The notes beneath the pieces were generated by a model, which did not search any database, was not told where the DNA came from, and saw nothing but the letters and a program-made list of their open reading frames with translations. A stretch of 6,829 nt of DNA from Candidatus Bathyarchaeota archaeon (GTDB taxonomy: Archaea > Thermoproteota > Bathyarchaeia > Bathyarchaeales > B26-1). Location of the stretch: contig JAGTRH010000074.1 of NCBI GenBank assembly GCA_018396795.1, forward strand, positions 1 through 6,829, read 5' to 3'. Position 1 is the first letter of the stretch; the number at the start of each line of letters is the position of its first letter. Made by a program: the position numbers and the translations under genes. Shown one piece after another: positions 1-5,014 of this stretch.

Positions 1-108
1 TTGCCCGGTTACGGCATAAGCCTCCTTAACGCCTTCAATCTTAAGCGCGGCCTCCGCAACCTTCCATATCATGCCTGGCTCGGAATTCACAAGTATGTAT
101 GCTCTCAT
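1..108 (-). CDS. Stand-alone RAM (Lrp/AsnC ligand-binding) domain protein, 3' end cut by the window
   Basis: Only the first 36 codons are present; the gene runs off the left edge. The visible N-terminus begins MRAYILVNSEPGM and continues with a helix containing KVAEAALKIEGVKEAYAVTG. This is the first beta strand, first helix and second strand of an AsnC_trans_reg/RAM fold, starting directly at the domain with no room for a helix-turn-helix. It is therefore a stand-alone RAM protein rather than a full Lrp. The ATG at 108-106 is preceded by a good Shine-Dalgarno AAGGTGA (119-113), four bases away. Such domains bind amino acids or similar effectors and assemble as dimers to octamers, but the ligand and partner of stand-alone forms are mostly unknown. 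It lies downstream of the SAM synthetase on the same strand with a 123-base gap, and resembles the two RAM genes at 4428 and 4690. Confidence 0.82.
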   Translation of the reverse strand, partial: MRAYILVNSEPGMIWKVAEAALKIEGVKEAYAVTGQ

Positions 109-112
109 GCAT

Positions 113-150
113 TCACCTTAAAGGTTTAATAATTTTATGAATTATAAAAA
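113..150 (-). promoter_or_regulatory. Candidate TATA box and RBS for the RAM-domain gene at the left edge
   Basis: On the minus strand TTTTTATAA (150-142) lies about 35 bases before the ATG at 108, and AAGGTGA (119-113) is a Shine-Dalgarno. A start site roughly 26 bases from the TATA centre would give a leader of about 12 bases that just holds the RBS. The region is AT-rich, so the TATA call is weak; the RBS is clear. The rest of the 109-231 gap shows nothing else beyond a short T-run (TCTTTTT on the minus strand near 231-225) just after the SAM synthetase stop, which could end that transcript. Confidence 0.4.
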
Positions 151-231
151 ATTAACTGCAAGATGTTCATTTCACTTTGATTTTATTCCGATAAAATTGT
201 GACGAAGAAATAGGATTGCTGTTTAAAAAGA

Positions 232-1443
232 CTAGCACACTGGTATTCTCCCGTATGCTAAATCTATACTGAACTTATCAATGTTTTCAAGTTCGTATTC
301 AGCTATTTCTTCAGCTTTTCTTCTTATGGTGTCAAAGCATGTTTCTGAATCCGCGATTAATTGCACGGCTGTTATGACTGGCTGATCTATTGGCTGCCCA
401 ATCTTGCTTAGCATCCACACGTAAACTTCCTTAAGACTGCTAACTTCGCTATAAATTTCATTAGCAATTTTATGAGTTAACAGATTGTATATTTTTCCAA
501 CGTGGCTGACCGGGTTCTTGCCAGCTGCAGCTTCGGAGCATTGTGGTCTATTGAGTGAGATTAGTCCATTAACTCTGTTGCCTCTGCCCACTTGCCCCGA
601 ATCGGCACCATCCGCGCTTGTTCCAAGCACTGTCAGATAGATGCCGCTCACACCTCTACCAGGTGCATCTAAAGTATTTAGCTCAATTTGAATTTTATCA
701 AAGGAGCCACTTCTACTTTCAATGAATTCCTTCATGTCTTCTAAGACTTCCCTTTTCTTCTCAAAGTAATATTCTTCGTCACTTATGAAACGATCTACAA
801 AAGCTATCGAAACCGTTAGATTTAAATCCCTGTGTCTTCGAAAGCCCATAACCTTTATATCTTCACCAGTTTCAGGAAACCTTCTCTTAAAGTTTTCCGA
901 ATTAAGATACTTCTCCAAGTCTAAAACAAGCCTCTCGGTCTTAGTTAAAGGTGCCCATCCAACGGCTGCAGAAGTGTCGTTTGCTTCGAGAATTTTTCCA
1001 CCCCGTTTAAATATGTCTGTGAGCGCTTGTGAGCCCGGTTGTATCTCAACTTGATAATTTACGTGATTATCCGGATCAACGAACCTAAGATTTCTCTTAA
1101 ACCAGTCTCTGGCTGTTTGGATGGCTATTTCTGCTACAGGTATTTTAATGCCATTAACCTCAAATGTCGCTCTATCGCCGAAAATCATCTTCATAGGCTT
1201 TTTAATAACGCCGCCACCAAATCTTACTTCCACTTCGCCAGCTACAAGGAGAGACTTATCAATATTATGGTGCATTATTGCTCCAGTCTTCTCGATATAT
1301 TCCTTGCAGAGGTTCACCGAAACCTCGTTCATTATTGAATCACATATAGTATCCGGGTGACCCAGCCCCTTTCTTTCAACAATTTCAATCTCTTGTTCTT
1401 CTAGGGGAACGCTTTTTAAAGGTATAACTGTTATATTTTTCAT
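232..1443 (-). CDS. mat: S-adenosylmethionine synthetase, archaeal type
   Basis: This enzyme makes S-adenosylmethionine from methionine and ATP in the cytoplasm, releasing phosphate and diphosphate. The 403 residues match the usual length of the archaeal family (about 400), which is very divergent from bacterial MetK. Recognisable blocks are [18 protein letters not shown] near residues 23-40 (nucleotide-binding His/Asp), [21 protein letters not shown] near 58-78, [15 protein letters not shown] near 287-301, and [18 protein letters not shown] near 304-321. The protein ends near an acidic ENIDKFS stretch and AYGRIPVC. The ATG at 1443 is supported by an in-frame stop just upstream and by GGATGAT (1458-1452), eight bases away. 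The HTH+CBS gene is divergent across 217 bases. No frameshift or missing motif is seen. The methionine synthase at the right edge would supply its substrate. Confidence 0.97.
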   Translation of the reverse strand: MKNITVIPLKSVPLEEQEIEIVERKGLGHPDTICDSIMNEVSVNLCKEYIEKTGAIMHHNIDKSLLVAGEVEVRFGGGVIKKPMKMIFGDRATFEVNGIKIPVAEIAIQTARDWFKRNLRFVDPDNHVNYQVEIQPGSQALTDIFKRGGKILEANDTSAAVGWAPLTKTERLVLDLEKYLNSENFKRRFPETGEDIKVMGFRRHRDLNLTVSIAFVDRFISDEEYYFEKKREVLEDMKEFIESRSGSFDKIQIELNTLDAPGRGVSGIYLTVLGTSADGADSGQVGRGNRVNGLISLNRPQCSEAAAGKNPVSHVGKIYNLLTHKIANEIYSEVSSLKEVYVWMLSKIGQPIDQPVITAVQLIADSETCFDTIRRKAEEIAEYELENIDKFSIDLAYGRIPVC

Positions 1444-1451
1444 TCTGACGC

Positions 1452-1502
1452 ATCATCCATTATTTACGCATCGAAAGATTATTAGGGTAATTAAATATAT
1501 AA
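1452..1502 (-). promoter_or_regulatory. Candidate promoter and RBS of the SAM synthetase gene
   Basis: On the minus strand TTATATAT (1502-1495) is the best TATA-like element. A start about 26 bases downstream of its centre would give a leader of some 30 bases that contains GGATGAT (1458-1452). Two copies of ACGCATC (plus-strand 1448-1454 and 1466-1472, 18 bases apart) fall between the TATA and the ATG and stand out in this AT-rich stretch. They could be an operator but have no proven role. Confidence 0.45.
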
Positions 1503-1634
1503 TTTACGGTATAATGAATGGGAAAAATATGTACTATAATATATAATTAATCAAATGTTTTGTAATGAAATGTAAAGTAGGAACTTGATTTAAAAATAGA
1601 AAAATAAATATTTCTCTCTAAAAAGTTAATTTAT

Positions 1635-1655
1635 GGGTTATAACTGGGGGTTATC
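1635..1655 (+). promoter_or_regulatory. RBS of the HTH+CBS gene, overlapping a small palindrome and direct repeat
   Basis: GGGGGTTATC (1646-1655) differs at only two positions from GGAGGTGATC, the complement of the archaeal 16S rRNA 3' end. It sits about nine bases before the TTG at 1661, which supports that start. Just upstream is the perfect 8-base palindrome GTTATAAC (1637-1644), and GGGTTAT occurs twice (1635-1641 and 1648-1654). This could be an autoregulatory operator, but the sequence alone does not show it. The rest of the 1444-1660 gap is AT-rich with several TATA-like stretches (for example AAAATAAATA near 1600-1610). Confidence 0.5.
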
Positions 1656-1660
1656 ACTTT

Positions 1661-2191
1661 TTGATAATATCTGGCTCAATGCTTAAGAAGATGAGGCTTG
1701 AAGCTGGATTAACTCAAAGTCAGCTTGCAAAAATGGTTGGGGTTTCTCAGGCTCATTTAGCCAAAATAGAAAGTGGGAAGGTTGATCCCAGATTATCTAC
1801 TGTGAATAAAATTTTGCAGATATTAACCAGTAGGCGCGGTAAAAAATGTGGAGAAATAATGACGCGTGAAGTAATAACGACAACATTAAAGGAGAAGATA
1901 AAGAACGTTAGCGAGATAATGGTAAGATATGGGTTCTCGCAGCTACCTGTTGTTGATGGAAACAAAGTTGTTGGTATGGTAACTGAGGAGGGGATCGTAA
2001 AGAACTTAAGCCCAAACATAGCTGAGGAACCCGTTGAGAAGATTATAGAGCCACCGCTTCCTACTGTATCAGAAGACACGGATATTAGCGTAGTAAGACC
2101 ATTGCTAGAGATGCATCCGGGAGTTTTGGTAACGAGAAAGGGTGAGTTAGTTGGAATAATAACTCGCTCAGATCTGCTGAAAGTAATATAA
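1661..2191 (+). CDS. Transcriptional regulator with an XRE-type HTH and two CBS domains
   Basis: The 176-residue protein has an N-terminal XRE/Cro-type helix-turn-helix (about residues 4-58; GLTQSQLAKMVGVSQAHLAKIESGK) and a CBS pair (about 62-115 and 123-176). CBS pairs bind adenosyl ligands such as AMP, ATP or SAM, so this is probably a metabolite-responsive DNA-binding protein of a family widespread in archaea. The second CBS ends in the canonical GIITRSDLL (T168, D171). The first ends GMVTEEGIV, with Gly111 where an Asp or Asn often contacts ribose, so the two sites may not be equivalent. The TTG start is preferred over the ATG at 1679 because of the strong RBS and because ISGSMLKKMR belongs to the first helix region of related proteins. 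It is divergent from the SAM synthetase, which suggests that gene, or its own, as a target. Confidence 0.9.
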   Translation: MIISGSMLKKMRLEAGLTQSQLAKMVGVSQAHLAKIESGKVDPRLSTVNKILQILTSRRGKKCGEIMTREVITTTLKEKIKNVSEIMVRYGFSQLPVVDGNKVVGMVTEEGIVKNLSPNIAEEPVEKIIEPPLPTVSEDTDISVVRPLLEMHPGVLVTRKGELVGIITRSDLLKVI

Positions 2192-2296
2192 AGTTTTGGT
2201 GATGGACTACAGATTTTTGAAGCCTATTGTAGGATATAATCAAAAAAGAGTGAGAAGAAATATCCATAAAAAGTGCGTGGAGTGTATTGCAAACAA
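2192..2296. other. Convergent intergenic spacer with possible T-rich terminators
   Basis: This is the gap between the stop of the HTH+CBS gene and the stop of the Lrp gene. Plus-strand T-runs (TTTT near 2194-2197, TTTTT near 2214-2218) and minus-strand T-runs (CTTTTTTG near 2249-2242, CTTTTTAT near 2273-2266) are compatible with archaeal oligo-T termination in both directions. No hairpin or convincing gene was found. An open frame starting near 2196 runs antisense into the Lrp gene and is not supported. Confidence 0.3.
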
Positions 2297-2764
2297 CTAT
2301 GAAAATTTAACTCTAAAGTCTTCTTTCACGACGTTTAGGACGACATTGGTAACGGTCCGCTTAACATATGGCATAGATAGAAGCTTTTTAACGAACGCGT
2401 TTAACCCAGTTCTATCCTTAAACCTGGCTATTACAGCTACATCGAAATCTCCAGTTATGTCGTAGACTGCAACAACATTATCAATTTTTGCAATCTCATT
2501 TTCCACATCTACTAGATGAGCCCCCTCTGCTTGAATAAATATGATTGCTATTGTTCCATATCCAACTCTTGCTGGATCGACAAGTACAGTGTAACCTTTT
2601 AATATCCCTTTCTCTTCAAGATTCTTAATGCGATTATAAGCTGTTCCAACAGACACGTCTAGCTTACTGGCTATTTTATTAAAGCTTATACGTGAATCCT
2701 CTTGCAATAACCTGATTATTTGAAGGTCTAGTTCATCAACATCTGTGGATGGCGATATATTCAC
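2297..2764 (-). CDS. Lrp/AsnC-family transcriptional regulator
   Basis: A full-length Lrp-type protein of 155 residues, typical for the family. Residues 10-58 form the AsnC-type winged helix-turn-helix (LDLQIIRLLQEDSRIS, then IASKLDVSVGTAYNRIKNL). After a short hinge (YTVLVDPARVGYG), residues about 70-150 form the RAM effector-binding domain, with the characteristic YDITGDFDVAVIARF stretch. Such proteins bind DNA as dimers or octamers and respond to amino acids. The GTG start at 2764 is the only usable one: an in-frame TGA lies a few codons upstream and there is no suitable start before the HTH. GGGGGTGA overlaps the GTG itself, so it cannot act as a normal RBS, and initiation may be leaderless. 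It is divergent from glnA across 108 bases holding repeated TTGAA/TTCAA half-sites, so autoregulation and control of glnA are likely but inferred. A glutamine-responsive Lrp (Sa-Lrp) is known in Sulfolobus. Confidence 0.94.
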   Translation of the reverse strand: MNISPSTDVDELDLQIIRLLQEDSRISFNKIASKLDVSVGTAYNRIKNLEEKGILKGYTVLVDPARVGYGTIAIIFIQAEGAHLVDVENEIAKIDNVVAVYDITGDFDVAVIARFKDRTGLNAFVKKLLSMPYVKRTVTNVVLNVVKEDFRVKFS

Positions 2765-2770
2765 CCCCGT

Positions 2771-2798
2771 TTCAAATTGAACATTTATTCAATATAAA
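2771..2798 (-). promoter_or_regulatory. Candidate lrp promoter with overlapping Lrp-type operator half-sites
   Basis: On the minus strand TTTATATT (2798-2791) is a TATA-like box whose expected start site (about 2769) is only a few bases before the GTG. Overlapping it are TTCAA-A-TTGAA (2771-2781, perfect dyad) and TTGAA-CATTTA-TTCAA (2777-2792, perfect arms), that is, three half-sites in alternating orientation. Lrp proteins in archaea often repress themselves by binding over their own core promoter, and this geometry fits. A second TATA-like stretch (TTTTAAATAA, around 2815-2806) is an alternative. Confidence 0.5.
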
Positions 2799-2832
2799 TT
2801 AAACTTATTTAAAAGTTTTCTTAAAATCTTGC

Positions 2833-2848
2833 AAAAAGTTTATATATG
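2833..2848 (+). promoter_or_regulatory. glnA core promoter (BRE and TATA box)
   Basis: AAAAAG (2833-2838) followed by TTTATATATG (2839-2848) is a strong archaeal BRE+TATA arrangement, the clearest in the window. A start about 26 bases beyond the TATA centre falls near 2869, only three or four bases before the TTG at 2873. With no Shine-Dalgarno before that TTG, the glnA mRNA is probably leaderless. TATTGAATAAA (2871-2881), at the expected transcription and translation start, is the inverted copy of TTTATTCAATA (2784-2794) in the lrp promoter. Confidence 0.65.
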
Positions 2849-2872
2849 TGCTTGTAATAAGAGAGCAAACTA

Positions 2873-4375
2873 TTGAATAAAAGCGGTGACTGGCAATTGC
2901 AACAAGATGATAACTTCGATGAAGCAGTTAAGAATGCTATTGAGATCTTAAGAGTGAATAGGGTTCGGTGGGTACATTCGACCTTCATTGATATAAGAGG
3001 TTTAATGCAAGACATGGTTATACCCGCGAGAGAGTTCATTGAGGGAAATGCCTTCAGAGCGGGTTTAGGTTTCGATGGCTCATCGGTTAGGGGCTTTAAA
3101 TCAATTGAGGAATCAGATATGGTTCTTATACCTGATCCGAGGACTTTAGCTATACTTCCATGGACTAGTAGTGAGAATCAGAAGAGCGCCATAATTATAG
3201 GAGATGTCTGCGAGGCGTATGGAAGCAAGGAACCCTCTGAGGTTGATCCAAGAGGTTATGTTGCGAAAAGAGCTGTTAAAGCGGCCGCTGAAATGGGTTA
3301 TAACGAGTATATCGCTCCTGAACTAGAACATTTTATATTTTCGTCAATTGACCCAACAAGGCTCGTATGGGATCTTTGGGTCAGTCCGGATGGTGGCAAA
3401 GGCGATTCTTGGGGTGCCCCTAGAGTTGTTCCGCAGTCACCAGAGATCTCCAGCGGAGGTTATGTTATTAGACCTAGAGAAGCCTATTATAGGCCCCCTC
3501 CTGAAGATACGACAATTGAGTATAGAAATGAGGTTTCAGCGGTTCTTGAGGATTACTTTGGGTTTAAAATTGAGAAGCATCATCACGAAGTTGCGACTGC
3601 CGGGCAGATTGAGATAGATTTCCAATATGGTCCACTTGTAAAGACTGCTGATAGAACAATATACTATAAGTTTGTTGCGAAGAATGTTGCTAAAAGGCAT
3701 GGTTTAATAGCTACTTTCATGCCAAAACCAGTCTATATGGATAATGCGAGTGGAATGCACGTTCATATGTCGCTGTGGAGGGGCGAAGTGAATGTTATGT
3801 ATGATGAGAGTGACGAATACGCGGAGATCAGTCAAACTGGTAGATACTTTATTGGGGGTCTGCTCGAGCACGCTAGAGCATTAACGGCAGTATGCTGTCC
3901 AACGGTAAACTCATATAAGAGGCTAGTACCAGGATTTGAGGCGCCAATTTATATTGTTTGGTCACGTAGAAATAGATCTGCTTTAGTTAGAATACCAGTT
4001 TACCAAAGAGGACCGCAGTATTCTCCCTATAAGCGCGTTGAATATCGCGGTGTGGATCCCTCATGCAACCCCTACTTATCGTTTGCATGTCTTTTAATGG
4101 CCGGACTTGATGGCATAAAAAAGAAGATCGAACCGGGTGATCCAGTTGATGAGGATATTTATAAGTTATCTCCGGAAAGAAGAAGAGCACTAGGTATTAA
4201 TGAGCTACCAACAACGTTAAAGGAAGCTATTGATGAGATGAAAAGTGATGAAGTGATCCACCGGGCCCTTGGAAGTCACATATTTGATACATTTATAGAG
4301 TATAAGATGAACGACTGGCGACAATACTGTCTCTATATAACACCATGGGAAATAACGAAATACCTAGATTATTAG
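2873..4375 (+). CDS. glnA: Glutamine synthetase, type I
   Basis: It makes glutamine from glutamate, ammonia and ATP as a cytoplasmic dodecamer. All catalytic residues are visible (Salmonella equivalents in brackets): D68 in DGSSVRGF (D50), E150 and E152 in PELEHFIF (E129, E131), E239 and E247 in HHHEVATAGQIEI (E212, E220), H296 and H298 in SGMHVHMSL (H269, H271), R350 and E356 in KRLVPGFEAP (R321, E327), RSALVRIP at 368-375, and E390 in RVEYRGVDPS (E357). At 500 residues it is longer than most archaeal GSI-alpha proteins. The excess lies mainly between F156 and Y205, where GSI-beta enzymes also carry an insertion. Y430 in DEDIYKLSPE aligns with the bacterial adenylylated Tyr, but no adenylyltransferase is near. 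The TTG start fits the promoter position and a leaderless message. It is the first gene of a cluster with two RAM proteins and a condensing enzyme. Confidence 0.97.
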   Translation: MNKSGDWQLQQDDNFDEAVKNAIEILRVNRVRWVHSTFIDIRGLMQDMVIPAREFIEGNAFRAGLGFDGSSVRGFKSIEESDMVLIPDPRTLAILPWTSSENQKSAIIIGDVCEAYGSKEPSEVDPRGYVAKRAVKAAAEMGYNEYIAPELEHFIFSSIDPTRLVWDLWVSPDGGKGDSWGAPRVVPQSPEISSGGYVIRPREAYYRPPPEDTTIEYRNEVSAVLEDYFGFKIEKHHHEVATAGQIEIDFQYGPLVKTADRTIYYKFVAKNVAKRHGLIATFMPKPVYMDNASGMHVHMSLWRGEVNVMYDESDEYAEISQTGRYFIGGLLEHARALTAVCCPTVNSYKRLVPGFEAPIYIVWSRRNRSALVRIPVYQRGPQYSPYKRVEYRGVDPSCNPYLSFACLLMAGLDGIKKKIEPGDPVDEDIYKLSPERRRALGINELPTTLKEAIDEMKSDEVIHRALGSHIFDTFIEYKMNDWRQYCLYITPWEITKYLDY

Positions 4376-4387
4376 GAGTGATTTAAA

Positions 4388-4453
4388 ATGCGTATTGATA
4401 GTGTTAAAAAGAAAGGGGGTGTAAAAAATGATAAGGGCATATATTTTTGTTGA
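4388..4453 (+). CDS. Putative 21-codon mini-ORF overlapping the start of the first RAM gene
   Basis: ATG at 4388 is preceded by GGAGTGAT (4375-4382, overlapping the glnA stop), one of the best Shine-Dalgarno matches in the window, five bases away. The frame encodes a basic peptide beginning MRIDSVKKKGGVKNDKG and stops at TGA 4451-4453. It runs past the start of the RAM gene at 4428 in a different frame, and the RBS of that gene (AAGGGGGTG, 4413-4421) lies inside it. It may be a translated upstream ORF that tunes or couples translation of the RAM gene, a relic of an earlier start, or chance. No family is recognised and the peptide is too short to judge by codon use. Confidence 0.35.
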   Translation: MRIDSVKKKGGVKNDKGIYFC

Positions 4454-4667
4454 AACTAAACCTGGAACATCTCTTGATGTTATTAAAAGAATAAAGAATA
4501 GGGTTAAAGAGGTTATACAAGCAGATGCTATATATGGGAGATTTGATGCTGTTGTAATAATTGAGGCACCTAATTTAGAGAGTATTCATGAGATATTATA
4601 CAAAGTTATTGAGAAGGATCCAGATATCGTTCATACCGAGACGTCTTTGACCTTAACTGAAATTTAA
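4428..4667 (+). CDS. Stand-alone RAM (Lrp/AsnC ligand-binding) domain protein, first of two
   Basis: The 79 residues consist of one AsnC_trans_reg/RAM domain and nothing else, with no helix-turn-helix. Strand 1 is RAYIFVETKPGTS, helix 1 spans about residues 16-29, GRFDAVVIIEAP forms the strands with the conserved G-x-aromatic-D turn, helix 2 is LESIHEILYKVIEKDPD, and the last strand contains VHTETSLTL. The ATG is fixed by a TAA in frame at 4422-4424 and by a strong RBS, AAGGGGGTG, six bases away. The domain binds amino acids in Lrp proteins. Stand-alone forms are known in archaea and bacteria but their targets are poorly defined. It lies 52 bases after glnA and 22 before a second RAM gene, so co-transcription is likely. 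An effector-sensing regulatory subunit for a neighbouring enzyme or a hetero-oligomer partner of the Lrp are both possible (inference). Confidence 0.9.
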   Translation: MIRAYIFVETKPGTSLDVIKRIKNRVKEVIQADAIYGRFDAVVIIEAPNLESIHEILYKVIEKDPDIVHTETSLTLTEI

Positions 4668-4689
4668 ATAATAATCTTGGGGTTTAAGG

Positions 4690-4986
4690 ATGACAGCAAG
4701 TAAAGATCTCAGAAGAAAAGCGCTAAGAGCATTTGTTCTTGTAAGAATGAAGCCTGGGACATCCGAAGAGATAGTTAGATCTAGGCGGATAAAAGGCGTT
4801 AAAATGGCTAATTCAGTTCTTGGAAGATATGATGCGGTTGTAGTTATAGAGGCTAGTAGTCTCGAGGAGTTGCAGAAGATAATATATGAGATGGTTGAGC
4901 AGCATCCAAACGTTGTACATACTGAGACGCTGATCTCCATCTTTCATCCACCAACCATAACTCCTGCAAACAAAAATGAAAGTTAA
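4690..4986 (+). CDS. Stand-alone RAM (Lrp/AsnC ligand-binding) domain protein, second of two
   Basis: The 98-residue protein has a short basic N-terminal extension (about 11 residues, MTASKDLRRKA), a RAM domain (about 12-84) and a proline-containing tail of about 14 residues. The domain shows RAFVLVRMKPGTS, GRYDAVVVIEAS, LEELQKIIYEMVEQHPN and VVHTETLISI. It shares the blocks KPGTS, DAVV-IEA and HTET with the gene just upstream, so the two are probably a diverged tandem duplication; this copy is two residues shorter between strand 1 and the GR(F/Y)D turn. TGGGG (4678-4682) seven bases before the ATG is a fair RBS. There is no DNA-binding domain. The 3' end abuts the condensing-enzyme gene and overlaps it if that gene starts at 4976. 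The two RAM proteins may form a hetero-oligomer (inference). Confidence 0.9.
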   Translation: MTASKDLRRKALRAFVLVRMKPGTSEEIVRSRRIKGVKMANSVLGRYDAVVVIEASSLEELQKIIYEMVEQHPNVVHTETLISIFHPPTITPANKNES

Positions 4987-5014
4987 GATTGGCGAACAGA
5001 AAATGGTGGATATT

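Noticed and set aside
785..1360. Three plus-strand open frames opposite the SAM synthetase gene
   Set aside because: They lie wholly antisense to a clearly conserved gene, have no family resemblance or good RBS, and the sense frame explains the sequence.
1444..1660. A SAM riboswitch in the SAM synthetase leader
   Set aside because: The expected leader is only about 30 bases and shows no conserved helices; SAM riboswitches are essentially bacterial.
2196..2465. Plus-strand frame beginning in the gap after the HTH+CBS gene, with a GGTGATGG nearby
   Set aside because: More than half is antisense to the Lrp gene and the remainder resembles no family. The first 30 or so codons are intergenic, but nothing else supports a gene.
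4155..4180. Adenylylation control of glutamine synthetase through Tyr430
   Set aside because: The Tyr aligns with the bacterial site, but the surrounding motif is not the typical NLYDLP and no adenylyltransferase is nearby; a Tyr here also occurs in non-adenylylated enzymes.
4976..5014. Start of the condensing enzyme at the ATG at 4976
   Set aside because: It has no RBS and overlaps the upstream gene, whereas the ATG at 5015 has GGTGGA upstream; kept only as an alternative in the annotation.
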